Below the pieces are notes generated by a model. The model was given only the letters and a program-made list of their open reading frames with translations. It was not told where the DNA came from and did no database searches. Shown piece after piece: positions 8,745 to 17,767 of a stretch of DNA of 54,665 nucleotides. The stretch spans positions 1 through 54,665 of the forward strand of contig JAPPCZ010000025.1 of NCBI GenBank assembly GCA_028824685.1. The letters are read 5' to 3'. Position 1 is the first letter of the stretch. Each line of letters starts with the position of its first letter. A program made the translations under genes and the position numbers. This DNA is from Candidatus Poribacteria bacterium (lineage in GTDB: Bacteria > Poribacteria > WGA-4E > WGA-3G).

Positions 8745-10562
8745 ATGAAAGCATTAAAAACCTTTTGGCAGACAGCGATACCATTGTTCCTAATTATTTT
8801 TTTTCTATTGCCAGTGTCTGCTGAGGAACAATCCGAAAAAGAGACAGCACCCCCAGTTAAAAAATACGTTGAATTCACACTAAGCGGCACCTATACCGAT
8901 ATAAAAGAGATGAGTTTTTTCGGCACTTCTTCAACAAAGACTCTGCGCGGACTTCTCAAGAAACTGGATGCGCTGAAAAATGACGACGAAGTCGCTGGCG
9001 TTATCTTTAAAATCGGGAATATCGGCATAGGATGGGCAAGCCTGCAGGAACTCCGAAATAAATTAGACGAATTCCAAGACGCTGAAAAAGAGATGATCGC
9101 TTATCTTGAAAGCGGTGGCAATGCCCAATATCTCCTTGCTACTGCTATGGACAAAATTGTTCTAATGCCCGCCGGAAACCTCAATCTAATCGGTTTACGC
9201 TCGGAAATTCTTTTCTATAAAGGGCTTCTGGAAAAACTGGACGTTGAGGCAGATATGCTCGCCATGGGAGAATTCAAATCTGGTATTGAACCTTTCACGC
9301 GCGACAGCATGTCCGATGCCTTCCGTGAGTCAATGACCGGTTTGCTTGATGACCTGTATATGCAAATGTTGGAAAAGATCGCCAATGGTAGAGATGAAAT
9401 TACCCCAGAAATTGCAGCCGAGCTGATAGACCGTGGCCCCTTCACGGCGAAGGAAGCAGAGGAAGCAAAACTCGTTGACACGCTACAATACTACGATGAA
9501 CTGTTAAATGCAATCAATGAAACACCAAACACAGAGGTTGCTAAACAGGACGACAAAAAGAAACGAAAAGTACCGGATATGAATAGTTTCATGGGAATGA
9601 TGGAGTTGTTCAAAATATTGAATCCGCCGCAGCGTGCAAAGGCGCGTCCTGCAGAAAATCAGCTTGCGCTTATCTATGCCAGCGGTCCCATCTTACCCGA
9701 TCTTGACTCGCCTTTTCCCACAACGTCTATGATTACGCCAAAAACGTTAAAGAAGGCTTTTGAAAAAGCGCGCTCCGACAATGCCATTAAAGCAGTTGTC
9801 CTACGCGTAGATAGTCCGGGGGGTTCTGCAATCGCCTCTGACCTAATTTGGCGTGAGGTGGTGCGAACACAACGCGAAAAACCTGTTATCGTATCTATGG
9901 CAAATTACGCCGCCTCTGGCGGTTATTACATTGCGATGGCAGCGGGAACAATTGTCGCACAACCCGGAACACTTACAGGTTCAATCGGTGTCTTCGGCGG
10001 CAAACTCAATCTGAAAGGACTCTATAACAAGGTCGGTTTAACAAAAGAGATTATCACACACGGGCAAAACGCAACGCTCTATTCAGATTACGGCAGTTTT
10101 ACGGAGACTGAACGCGAACGTGTTCAAAAGATGATGAAGACTATCTATGAAGATTTCGTCACGAAAGCAGCTGACGGTAGACAGACGACTTTCGACGAAA
10201 TCGATGCAGTCGCACAAGGCAGAGTCTGGACAGGAAAACAGGCAAAAGAACTCGGGCTCGTTGATGAACTCGGTGGACTTGAAACTGCGCTGTCTATCGC
10301 AAAAAAAGATGTGGGACTCACCGATGAAGATAGAGTTGACATCATCGTCCTGCCAGAGCAAAAACCCTTTTTTGAACAATTCTTAGAAAGCATGCTTGAA
10401 GAAGAAGCGGGCATTTCAACGCCATTACCTTTACAGTTAGCACAGCAGCATCCAGCAATCTCTACGCTAAACGCACAATGGCATAAAATAATCACATGGT
10501 TAACCCTATTTGAAAACGAGCGAGTGGTCACAGCATTACCTTTTGATATTTTAATTCGGTGA
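8745..10562 (+). CDS. sppA: Signal peptide peptidase SppA, long (67K) type
   Basis: This 605-aa membrane-anchored serine protease would degrade cleaved signal peptides on the outer face of the inner membrane. It starts with a signal/anchor (residues 9-24). Two ClpP-like S49 halves follow. The catalytic lysine K178 lies in the first half (GEFKSG). The nucleophile S391 lies in the second half (NYAASGGYY, followed by the TLTGSIGV segment). This split arrangement and the length match the E. coli-type tandem enzyme. An alternative cleavage after VSA-EE would make it soluble. The start follows TAAGGAG. The PhyH gene begins 4 bp after the stop, suggesting co-transcription, though the functions look unrelated. 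Confidence 0.92.
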   Translation: MKALKTFWQTAIPLFLIIFFLLPVSAEEQSEKETAPPVKKYVEFTLSGTYTDIKEMSFFGTSSTKTLRGLLKKLDALKNDDEVAGVIFKIGNIGIGWASLQELRNKLDEFQDAEKEMIAYLESGGNAQYLLATAMDKIVLMPAGNLNLIGLRSEILFYKGLLEKLDVEADMLAMGEFKSGIEPFTRDSMSDAFRESMTGLLDDLYMQMLEKIANGRDEITPEIAAELIDRGPFTAKEAEEAKLVDTLQYYDELLNAINETPNTEVAKQDDKKKRKVPDMNSFMGMMELFKILNPPQRAKARPAENQLALIYASGPILPDLDSPFPTTSMITPKTLKKAFEKARSDNAIKAVVLRVDSPGGSAIASDLIWREVVRTQREKPVIVSMANYAASGGYYIAMAAGTIVAQPGTLTGSIGVFGGKLNLKGLYNKVGLTKEIITHGQNATLYSDYGSFTETERERVQKMMKTIYEDFVTKAADGRQTTFDEIDAVAQGRVWTGKQAKELGLVDELGGLETALSIAKKDVGLTDEDRVDIIVLPEQKPFFEQFLESMLEEEAGISTPLPLQLAQQHPAISTLNAQWHKIITWLTLFENERVVTALPFDILIR

Positions 10563-10566
10563 TTTT

Positions 10567-11370
10567 ATGAATACCAATGACTTTCACGTTGATATAACTG
10601 ACGAACAGGTTACCTTTTTTCAAGAGAATGGATATCTGAGCATTCCGCGCATCACAACAGATGGCGAGATTGAATGGCTCAAAGGCATTTACGATGAACT
10701 CTTCACTGAACGCACAGGTGAGGAACAAGGACGCTATTTTGATTTGGCGGGTCCCCGGGCACATACTGGACAAGAAACGTTGCCGCAGGTCCTGGGTCCA
10801 GAAGCACAGTTCCCCGAACTCCGCGAATCTATCTATTTCCAAAACGCACAACGACTCGCTGCGAAACTGCTCAGTGTCCAAAAGGAAAAGGTTGGTGGTG
10901 GCGGACACATGATTTTAAAGCCTGCCCACTACGGCAACGAAACACCGTGGCATCAGGATGAGGCGTACTGGAATCCAGAAGTTTTGCCGCATAGTTTGAG
11001 TGTATGGCTACCGCTTGACAAAGCAACGCTTGAAAGTGGATGCCTCCAATTTATTCCAAAGTCTCACAAAGGTGACGTGCGGTGGCATCGGCATATCAAC
11101 AACGATCCGCTTGTGCATGGCTTGGTAACCGATGATGTGGATGTTTCGGAAGCGGTTGCATGTCCGATACCCGCAGGCGGTGCTACGTTTCATCACTGTC
11201 GGACTTTACACTATTCTGCCCCGAACAGCACTTCGCAAACGCGTAGGGCTTATATCCTCGTCTTCAGCGGTCCACCACAAAAATTGGACAAACCCGCAGA
11301 CCGTCCGTGGATAAAAGAGGAACAGGAGGCACTCGCAAAACTAAAATCCTTAGCAGCGGATAGGGAATAG
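10567..11370 (+). CDS. Phytanoyl-CoA dioxygenase (PhyH) family Fe(II)/2-oxoglutarate oxygenase
   Basis: This 267-aa protein carries the facial triad of the family: H129 and D131 in WHQDEAYW, and H215 in TLHYSAPN. An arginine at 226/227 (RRAYILVF) can bind 2-oxoglutarate. PhyH-family enzymes hydroxylate or otherwise oxidise small organic substrates, and bacterial members are often in secondary metabolism. The substrate cannot be told from the sequence. It starts 4 bp after sppA. Its length (about 270 aa) is normal for bacterial members. Confidence 0.88.
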   Translation: MNTNDFHVDITDEQVTFFQENGYLSIPRITTDGEIEWLKGIYDELFTERTGEEQGRYFDLAGPRAHTGQETLPQVLGPEAQFPELRESIYFQNAQRLAAKLLSVQKEKVGGGGHMILKPAHYGNETPWHQDEAYWNPEVLPHSLSVWLPLDKATLESGCLQFIPKSHKGDVRWHRHINNDPLVHGLVTDDVDVSEAVACPIPAGGATFHHCRTLHYSAPNSTSQTRRAYILVFSGPPQKLDKPADRPWIKEEQEALAKLKSLAADRE

Positions 11371-11415
11371 CAATTACATATTATGAAAGTAGCAGACACA
11401 CTGAATTAATTAACA

Positions 11416-11754
11416 ATGCGTGATGTACAACCACGAGAGATACAATATTACCGAACACCAGATGGACAGAGACCTTTTATAGAATGGTTGGAATCAATTC
11501 GAAACACAAACACACAAGCTCGAATCCAGGCTCGACTTGAACGACTTGAAGATGGTAATTTGGGCGACTGTCAATCTGTTGGTGATGGTGTTTTTGAGTT
11601 ACGGATCCATTTTGGAGCAGGTTATCGAATCTATTTTGGACAAGTAGGGAACACTATCGTTCTTTTATTATGTGGTGGAGACAAGTCATCACAAACGCGT
11701 GATATTGAACGAGCAAAAACATATTGGCAAGAATACAAGGAGACACATCAGTGA
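11416..11754 (+). CDS. HigB/RelE-like toxin of a type II toxin-antitoxin pair (addiction module killer protein)
   Basis: This 112-aa basic protein matches the small 'addiction module killer' branch of the RelE/ParE superfamily. Recognisable segments are RIQARLERLEDGNLGD, GVFELRIHFGAGYRIYF and LLLCGGDKSSQTRDI. Family members usually cleave mRNA on the ribosome, but activity is not provable here. The toxin gene comes first, as in higBA loci. Its stop codon overlaps the GTG start of the antitoxin gene, so translation is coupled. Confidence 0.87.
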   Translation: MRDVQPREIQYYRTPDGQRPFIEWLESIRNTNTQARIQARLERLEDGNLGDCQSVGDGVFELRIHFGAGYRIYFGQVGNTIVLLLCGGDKSSQTRDIERAKTYWQEYKETHQ

Positions 11755-12131
11755 GAAAAATGGGAATATGGCGCGAGTACCTTATTGAAAAACTTGCTGA
11801 TAGAGAAAGCGCAATTAACTATCTCCAGGCTATCCTTGAAGACTATCAAATTTTTGAGGATTCGACAGTAGTTCTAAGAGCTCTCCATACCGTTGTTGAA
11901 GCGCAGGGGGGCGTTTCTGAACTGGCAAAACAGACGGATATGAACCCGCAAGTGCTTTCCGAAATACTATCTAATGAAGGGACACCTTTAATTGATGTTC
12001 TTACAGTTGTCCTTAAAGCACTTGGCTATCAACTTTCGATCCAACCGATAGCCCCTGAAAACCTAAACCTTGAAGCCTACACCGATGTGTTAGAGGCACA
12101 AAACACATCAACACAGATAGCAGAAAATTAG
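11751..12131 (+). CDS. HigA-like XRE-family antitoxin (addiction module antidote protein)
   Basis: The protein is 126 aa. I placed the start at GTG 11751 because an AAGGAG lies 8 bases before it and it overlaps the toxin stop (GTGA). A TTG nine codons upstream has poorer support. The N-terminal half (EYLIEKLADRESAINYLQAI) and the helix-turn-helix (GGVSELAKQTDMNPQVLSEIL, about 58-78) match the antidote family that pairs with this toxin. It should neutralise the toxin and repress its own promoter. The C-terminal 30 residues after LGYQLSI are extra relative to typical members. Confidence 0.85.
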   Translation: MRKMGIWREYLIEKLADRESAINYLQAILEDYQIFEDSTVVLRALHTVVEAQGGVSELAKQTDMNPQVLSEILSNEGTPLIDVLTVVLKALGYQLSIQPIAPENLNLEAYTDVLEAQNTSTQIAEN

Positions 12132-12161
12132 TTACATGCAATACGAATAACAAAATTTAAC

Positions 12162-12200
12162 TTGACAAACACTATTCACTTATGTAATAATTGGTATTAC
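12162..12200 (+). promoter_or_regulatory. Putative promoter with an operator-like palindrome over the -10
   Basis: TTGACA (12162-12167) is followed by TAATAA (12185-12190) at 17 bp or TGTAAT (12183-12188) at 15 bp. A perfect 6-bp inverted repeat, GTAATA-attgg-TATTAC (12184-12200), covers the -10, a usual place for a repressor. It could serve the small ORF at 12231 or the genes beyond it. Confidence 0.45.
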
Positions 12201-12230
12201 GTAAAGTTTTATTTGTAAGGTGTCCCAATC

Positions 12231-12398
12231 ATGTCAACATTTCAAAATATCAACATTCAGAGGACTATTGAAAACATCACCGAAATGCCGCAAAAAACAG
12301 CAATTCTCACAGAATATCAAAAGTTACCAAAAATGAAAAAATTTAAAATTAATAATTCTACAAAAAACACCTATAAACCCAGACACAGACTGCGTTAA
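12231..12398 (+). CDS. Possible small ORF, 55 aa, basic
   Basis: This short frame starts with ATG after AAGGTG at 8-9 bp spacing and lies just downstream of the promoter-like site. The product is basic (many K and R, ending in RHRLR) and polar. It has no membrane segment or motif that I recognise. It could be a small regulator, a leader peptide or chance. Codon composition is too biased toward A to judge. Confidence 0.3.
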   Translation: MSTFQNINIQRTIENITEMPQKTAILTEYQKLPKMKKFKINNSTKNTYKPRHRLR

Positions 12399-12414
12399 AT
12401 GCAATTTTCAAAAA

Positions 12415-12450
12415 CATACCACGGTATGAAAAAACATACCGTACGGTATA
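12415..12450. promoter_or_regulatory. Tandem operator-like palindromes
   Basis: CATACC-ac-GGTATG (12415-12428) is followed by ATACCGTACGGTAT (12436-12449), a perfect 14-bp palindrome. Both share the CATACC half-site. Their centres are 21 bp apart, two helical turns, which fits two dimers bound on one face of the DNA. They sit about 100 bp upstream of the 12546 gene. Confidence 0.55.
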
Positions 12451-12545
12451 CTTTTATTGGTAAATAATCCTGTGAAATTATACATTTCTAACGATAACTC
12501 TTTTCCTTCTTTTGCTAAAAATCGTTCGGGTGAGAGGTGGCACAA

Positions 12546-13031
12546 ATGAATTTCTCAAACTGGCTTGAAAAATGGGGAATGGAATCATTGAAAATCACAC
12601 CTCCTTTTCTGCAAATGGAGTGGACTCCAAACGATACCGATAAAAATGCCGCTTGGGCACTCTATATTGAATTGCTGACACGGATTACGACACAGCCATT
12701 GCCCATTGAACACGGCGATGAAAAAACTGCTTTGGATAGTGTCTATTCACTCTTCGCAACGACAAGAGAAGTTATCAGAGAATATGGACCAGAGTGTATT
12801 AACTTTACAAAAATCGCAATTGTTGTTCTTAACCAAGTGATTCGTCCTTTTACCGCAAAGTGGCACCGAAAAAGTATAGCAGGAGACTTTGAGAACGAAA
12901 CAGAACGTAACGTTTTTCGCGACGAATTGGCTGCACTACAAGAGGAATTACGTAAATACTCTCGAATGTTGGCGGATATTGCTGATGTTGAAGACTTAAC
13001 TAATCTTGAGGATACAGACGACACTGCGTAA
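12546..13031 (+). CDS. Conserved-looking protein of unknown function upstream of the nuclease-methyltransferase
   Basis: This 161-aa protein is predicted to be soluble and mostly helical. I prefer the ATG at 12546, preceded by GAGAGG at good spacing, over a GTG three codons upstream. Segments look strongly constrained: AALYxELLTRITTQPLP-type text near 35-55, DEKTALDSVYSLF, and LNQVIRPFTAKWHRKS near 98-113. The C-terminus is acidic with a heptad-like stretch (ELAALQEELRKYSRMLADI). I do not recognise a named domain. The position before a fused restriction-modification protein, under shared operator-like sites, suggests a partner or control role. Confidence 0.7.
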   Translation: MNFSNWLEKWGMESLKITPPFLQMEWTPNDTDKNAAWALYIELLTRITTQPLPIEHGDEKTALDSVYSLFATTREVIREYGPECINFTKIAIVVLNQVIRPFTAKWHRKSIAGDFENETERNVFRDELAALQEELRKYSRMLADIADVEDLTNLEDTDDTA

Positions 13032-13067
13032 ATAGACATTTTAAGGATTATTTTAATATAGGTTCGT

Positions 13068-13235
13068 TCTTCAGTCCCGCCAAATGCCAAAAGCGCATTT
13101 GGCGTTGATTTGGTAGGGATGATATGTTTAAAGATAGGAGATGTATATATCTTCAGTCCCGTAGGGACGATATGTTTATAGATAACGTTGAAAACCTTCA
13201 TTTTAGTCCCGTAGGGACGATATGTTTATGTTCGT
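13068..13235 (+). repeat. Three copies of the GTAGGGACGATATGTTTATA repeat family
   Basis: The first copy (near 13073-13130) carries a CGCCAAATGC/GCATTTGGCG palindrome before the common tail. The second (near 13150-13175) and third (near 13205-13230) are the short AGTCCC-gta-GGGAC form. They fill most of the gap between the 161-aa gene and the restriction-type gene. Confidence 0.7.
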
Positions 13236-13294
13236 TGTTCAATATGTGTGAAAATTACAAAAAACAAATAGTTAACTAACACAAGTCGTTGTTC

Positions 13295-16200
13295 ATGGAA
13301 AAACTAAATCTTAAACCCACACACAAACCTATAAAAGACTACTACAAAGCACTGGAACAATACGACCAGTACGACCTCACACACGAAGGCACAGTGAGTA
13401 ACCCCTTCGCTATCCTACTTGATGTCTGTGCCAAAAGGGTAAAAGCCACTTTTGCTCCGCAATATCCAATGCGTACCAAAGAAGGAAAACGTATCGTCCT
13501 TGATGGCGCAATAATTGATGAATACAGACGCTCGTTAGCTTATTGGGAGGCGAAAGATATAGATGACGATCTCTCAAAAGCAATTCAGGAGAAACGTGAC
13601 AAGGATTATCCGTTTGACAATATCCTATTTCAAACCCCAGAGCGCGCCATCCTGTTTCAAGACGATCAGGAAATACTGAACACAGACATCACAGAATCCC
13701 AAAACCTCGTTGAGACACTTCAACGCCTTTTCTCATATTCAGATACCACTTCTAGCGATTGGTATGATGCAGTTGGTAAATTCAGCGATAGGATTCCAGC
13801 ACTTGCAGACAGGTTGAAAAAACTTATTGCGGAACAGCATAAAGCGAATTCAGCGTACAAAGCGGCATTTGCCAAATTCTACCAAACGTGTCAAAACGCA
13901 ATTGACCCAAACCTTTCACAAGATACCGTTGAAGAGATGCTCATCCAGCATATTCTCACCGAACGTATCTTCCGAAAAATTTTTGATAGGTCGGATTTTA
14001 CAAACCGAAATATCATTGCCGTTGAAATTGAAAGGGTGAGCGCAGCACTGATGCAATATGCGATGAGTCGTGACGAGTTTCTCAAACCTCTGGACCCCTT
14101 CTATATCGCTATTGAGCAAGCTGCAACCCAATGTAAAGACTTCTCAGAAAAACAACACTTCCTCAACACCGTCTATGAGAAATTTTTTCAGGAGTACTGT
14201 GTTAAAAAAGCAGATACACAAGGTATTTTCTACACGCCGCAACCGATTGTAGATTTCATGGTAAACAGTGTTGAGCATCTTCTACAAAGAGAGTTTAACC
14301 GTTCGCTTTCGGATACAGGCGTTCATATCATTGATCCATTTGTCGGTACGGGTAATTTCATCGTTCGACTGATGCAGGACATCCGAAAAACAGCATTAGA
14401 GGAAAAATATCAAAACGAATTGCATTGCAATGAAAATGAGTTATTACCCTATTACATCGCTAACCTGAACATTGAGCAAGAGTTCTGGAAAAGCATAGGT
14501 AAATATCGCCCTTTTGAAGGCATAGCATTCGCAGATACCTTTGAACTGTTTGATCAAGCGCAAATGTCACTCCTTTCTGAGGAAAACACAAAACGGGTAG
14601 ACAGACAAAAAGAAAAGGATATGTTTGTCGTTATCGGCAACCCTCCGTATAACGCAGGGCAAGACGATGAAAACCAGAATAACAAAAATCGTGAATACCC
14701 GCCCCTTGACAAACAGATTAAGGATACATACTCAAAAGATTCCATAGCACGACTTGGCAGAAAACTATATGACCATTATGTCAGAGCGTTTTTCTGGGCA
14801 TCGGAACGGATTGGAGATTCTGGTATCGTGGTGTTTGTAACGAACAACAGTTTTATTACTGAACGGACGTTTGATGGCATGCGCAAACATCTGGCAGAAG
14901 GATTTAATGCAGTTTATCTGCTGAATTTAGGTGGAGACATCCGTAAGGGGCAACCTGGAGACTCTAATGTTTTCGGTATCACAATCGGTGTAAGTATTAC
15001 GCTGCTTGTGAAAACAGGGGAACCCGTTAACGTTCCATGTATCTTTTACAATAATGAAACAGAATTGCAGAGCAAGGCACAGACTTTTGATTTCCTTAAC
15101 AGACATCAAAATATAAGCGAAGTTACATGGCAAGAGATTCAACCCGATGACAAGAATAGGTGGCTCACTGAAGGACTCCAAGAAGATTTTGACGACCTTA
15201 TTCCGATGGGAACAAGAGAAGCGAAAGACAAAGAAGGAACCGCAGAGACTACAGAAGGTGTAATTTTCAAAAACTTCAGTCTCGGTGTGTCAACCAATAG
15301 AGATCCCTGGGTTTACAATTTTAATAAAGACTCACTGCGTGATAACGTTGAGCGTATGATAGAAACTTACAATGCAGAAGTCGATCGCTATATGCGTCTG
15401 GCACCACCTAAACCGGATGTTGATGATTTTGTTTTAAACGATGCTACCAAAATAAAATGGAGCCGGGATTTAAAAGAGAAGAAGTTAATGTATGGAAGAA
15501 TTGCCAAATATGCTGACGACAAAATCAAGTCATCCCTCTACCGTCCCTTCACGAAAGCAAGCCTTTTTCTTGACAAAATTCTGATTGACAGTCCTGGACA
15601 GTTTCCTTCCATATTTCCGAATTCCGAAGCAGAAAAGGAAAATAGAGTGATTTGTGTTGAAGCCTATGGAAGAAAAGAGTTTGCAGTTTTAATGAGCAAC
15701 CTAATTCCTAACGTAAATCTTTACGGTGACCCGCAACAATCTTTCCCTTTCTACACCTACAATGAAGATGGGACGAACCGACGTGAAAACATTACCGATT
15801 GGGCATTAGCAGAATTTAAAAACCAATATGGAGACGACAACATATCCAAGTGGGATATCTTCTACTATACTTACGGACTGTTACATCACAAGGGTTATCG
15901 TGATAAGTACCGGGAGGACCTCAAGGATAGTCTTCCGCATATCCCTTTTACCGAAGACTTTTGGGCATTCGCAGAGGCTGGTAAGCAGTTAGCGAATCTC
16001 CATGTCAACTATGAGTCTGTTTCAAAATACGAAGGGTTAACGCTTAAGGAAAAACCGAACACAAAGCTAAATTGGTCCGTTGAGAAGATGACCTTTGAGA
16101 ACAATAATACACAGATTAAATACAACGATTTCTTAACTATTGAAGGCATCCCTGCTGAAGCACACGACTATAAGTTAGGCAGTTGGTCTGCATTGAAGTG

Positions 16201-16396
16201 GATAGAGAACCAATACCAAATTAAGGTGGATAAAGACACAAAAAATCGTAAAGGGAGTTATATTGAGAGAGACCCAAATAGTGAGGAAAATCCCAAGTAT
16301 ATTGTGGACTTAATCGCACGTGTCGTCACTGTCAGTCTTGAGACGGTAAAGATAATTAAGAGTTTACCAGAATTATATCCTGACAGAGAAAACTAA
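13295..16396 (+). CDS. Fused endonuclease-methyltransferase, type IIG / type ISP-like, without helicase
   Basis: This 1033-aa protein combines restriction and modification. The N-terminus has a PD-(D/E)XK-like nuclease: D70 (VLDGAIID) and E85-A-K87 (AYWEAKD). A helical connector follows, then an N6-adenine methyltransferase with motif I DPFVGTGNFIVRL (about 347) and motif IV GNPPYNAG (about 448). The rest, to the C-terminus, should contain the target recognition region. Type ISP enzymes of the LlaGI kind have the same nuclease, methylase and recognition order but carry about 500 extra residues of ATP-dependent helicase, absent here: no Walker A or DEAD box lies between nuclease and methylase. 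The ATG at 13295 is preferred over a TTG two codons upstream. Confidence 0.85.
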   Translation: MEKLNLKPTHKPIKDYYKALEQYDQYDLTHEGTVSNPFAILLDVCAKRVKATFAPQYPMRTKEGKRIVLDGAIIDEYRRSLAYWEAKDIDDDLSKAIQEKRDKDYPFDNILFQTPERAILFQDDQEILNTDITESQNLVETLQRLFSYSDTTSSDWYDAVGKFSDRIPALADRLKKLIAEQHKANSAYKAAFAKFYQTCQNAIDPNLSQDTVEEMLIQHILTERIFRKIFDRSDFTNRNIIAVEIERVSAALMQYAMSRDEFLKPLDPFYIAIEQAATQCKDFSEKQHFLNTVYEKFFQEYCVKKADTQGIFYTPQPIVDFMVNSVEHLLQREFNRSLSDTGVHIIDPFVGTGNFIVRLMQDIRKTALEEKYQNELHCNENELLPYYIANLNIEQEFWKSIGKYRPFEGIAFADTFELFDQAQMSLLSEENTKRVDRQKEKDMFVVIGNPPYNAGQDDENQNNKNREYPPLDKQIKDTYSKDSIARLGRKLYDHYVRAFFWASERIGDSGIVVFVTNNSFITERTFDGMRKHLAEGFNAVYLLNLGGDIRKGQPGDSNVFGITIGVSITLLVKTGEPVNVPCIFYNNETELQSKAQTFDFLNRHQNISEVTWQEIQPDDKNRWLTEGLQEDFDDLIPMGTREAKDKEGTAETTEGVIFKNFSLGVSTNRDPWVYNFNKDSLRDNVERMIETYNAEVDRYMRLAPPKPDVDDFVLNDATKIKWSRDLKEKKLMYGRIAKYADDKIKSSLYRPFTKASLFLDKILIDSPGQFPSIFPNSEAEKENRVICVEAYGRKEFAVLMSNLIPNVNLYGDPQQSFPFYTYNEDGTNRRENITDWALAEFKNQYGDDNISKWDIFYYTYGLLHHKGYRDKYREDLKDSLPHIPFTEDFWAFAEAGKQLANLHVNYESVSKYEGLTLKEKPNTKLNWSVEKMTFENNNTQIKYNDFLTIEGIPAEAHDYKLGSWSALKWIENQYQIKVDKDTKNRKGSYIERDPNSEENPKYIVDLIARVVTVSLETVKIIKSLPELYPDREN

Positions 16397-16448
16397 TCGA
16401 ATAAAACACATTCACTTGACCGTACTACCAACTAAAAGGAAAACAACT

Positions 16449-16643
16449 GTGAACCTCAACGATGTGAATCTCGACGATAAAACCGAAACGGTTGAAAAGA
16501 TGGTAGAAGGTTTGCTACAAGTTATTAAAGCAGAGATCCAAAATCTTGAGACAGAAATTGGAGCTCTTAACGACCAAAAATCACATCTTGAAGACATTTA
16601 TAGAAAATATGATAAAATTTGGCGTGCTGTATCAGATGAATAG
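16449..16643 (+). CDS. Small coiled-coil protein
   Basis: The product is 64 aa. The GTG at 16449 follows AAAAGGA at good spacing; an upstream TTG start would add 11 residues with no ribosome site. Residues about 15-60 form a continuous amphipathic helix with leucine/isoleucine heptads (KMVEGLLQVIKAEIQNLE, then IGALNDQKSHLEDIY), so a short coiled coil is likely. It begins 52 bp after the nuclease-methyltransferase and is probably in the same transcript. No known family is recognised; an accessory to the restriction enzyme is a guess. Confidence 0.55.
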   Translation: MNLNDVNLDDKTETVEKMVEGLLQVIKAEIQNLETEIGALNDQKSHLEDIYRKYDKIWRAVSDE

Positions 16644-16748
16644 TATATGATGGCAATCATGTTAAAATGATAAAGGATGGGACACCTCCGCAATTATTTC
16701 AAACACTGTTGAACTACACTTATCTTACAAATTTAAGGAAATCGAACT

Positions 16749-16847
16749 ATGTTACAAACAGATTTAGACCGAAAGATATTCATGGCACAGAGTTTTTTAG
16801 ATTCAGATATTTTTCATGAAAAAACACTCAATAAGGAGAATAGGTAA
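16749..16847 (+). CDS. Possible 32-aa leader ORF
   Basis: An ATG preceded by AAGGAA at about 8 bp opens a 32-codon frame. It ends two bases before the ATG of the 16850 gene and contains that gene's AAGGAG ribosome site in its last codons. This tight layout suggests translational coupling, but the peptide itself shows no motif. Confidence 0.35.
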   Translation: MLQTDLDRKIFMAQSFLDSDIFHEKTLNKENR

Positions 16848-16849
16848 TA

Positions 16850-17668
16850 ATGAACATTGATTTGAATTTAGGAGAATTAGCAAAACCTGTTGACACATTG
16901 ATTCGGGAAGTATTAAAAGGCGTATCTGCCCTGTCAGAAGGTACATTAAGGAGGTGGAATGAAAAGCGAGATCTGATCCATGCCATTAATATGTGTAAAA
17001 TAATAGAAAAGGCACATGCCAAGGCAAGTCAAGCAAAATCCGTTTCACTTGGTGTAGAAGGTGGATTTCTGTTGAATTTTTTGGACAAGTGCAAAACCGT
17101 ATCTGATGCTGATATGCAGGATTTATGGGCGAGTATTTTAGCAAAAGAATCAGATATCCCTGGAAGTTTCTCACAATTAACAATAAACTCGTTAGAAAAT
17201 TTTAGAAAACAGGATGCCGAATGGTTTATATCTTTTTGCAGTTTTGTTTGTGAGATTAACTCCGAAACAATTCCGTTAATTGGAAATGTCAGTCATGAAG
17301 TATATACAAAAAATGGAATCAGTATAGAAGTTTTAGAACACCTTTGTGCCCTTAATGTCATTGAGATTGATAATTCTTTCATCGGAAGTAGAGGCAGAAC
17401 TAAGCCTCTTACCCCATATTTAAACTTAGGCGAATCAATTTCTATATTTTATTTTGACAAGAAATTAGACTATGTAAACGAGGGAAAAAACAAAACTTCC
17501 ATGAATCTAGGTAATATAACATTTACAAGTATTGGTAAGGAACTATTATCAATATGCGATTACAAACAAGTAGATGGATTTATTGAATATCTAAAACGAG
17601 AATGGAGATGGAGTACAATGTTCGGGGATCGATGGCGCGTAGAGGGGAATAAAATAATAAGAACTTAA
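16850..17668 (+). CDS. DUF2806-like protein of unknown function
   Basis: This 272-aa soluble protein has a helical N-terminus with charged coil (residues 20-65), then FLLNFLDKCKTVSDADMQDLWASILAKESDIPGSFS-type text around 85-120. That pattern (VSD-x-DMQ-LWA-IL, then PGS-S) is what I remember of DUF2806 proteins. The C-terminal half is a mixed alpha/beta region without motifs I recognise. The gene is more AT-rich than its neighbours and follows a restriction-type module, so horizontal acquisition with the island is plausible. Its role is unknown. The start follows AAGGAG. Confidence 0.6.
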   Translation: MNIDLNLGELAKPVDTLIREVLKGVSALSEGTLRRWNEKRDLIHAINMCKIIEKAHAKASQAKSVSLGVEGGFLLNFLDKCKTVSDADMQDLWASILAKESDIPGSFSQLTINSLENFRKQDAEWFISFCSFVCEINSETIPLIGNVSHEVYTKNGISIEVLEHLCALNVIEIDNSFIGSRGRTKPLTPYLNLGESISIFYFDKKLDYVNEGKNKTSMNLGNITFTSIGKELLSICDYKQVDGFIEYLKREWRWSTMFGDRWRVEGNKIIRT

Positions 17669-17767
17669 TTTTACACAAAAAGTAATGAATGCAAAGATCA
17701 TGAGATGGTTGAATACACAGATGCAACAGATTTCAAGATCATGAAATAAAATAAAGGTTACCAAACA

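Larger units (their letters stand above)
12132..12545. other. Regulatory-looking spacer upstream of the restriction-type genes
   Basis: This 414-bp AT-rich region holds a strong -35 box, three palindromes, a possible 55-codon ORF (12231-12398) and the leader of the 12546 gene. Each is listed separately. Confidence 0.5.
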
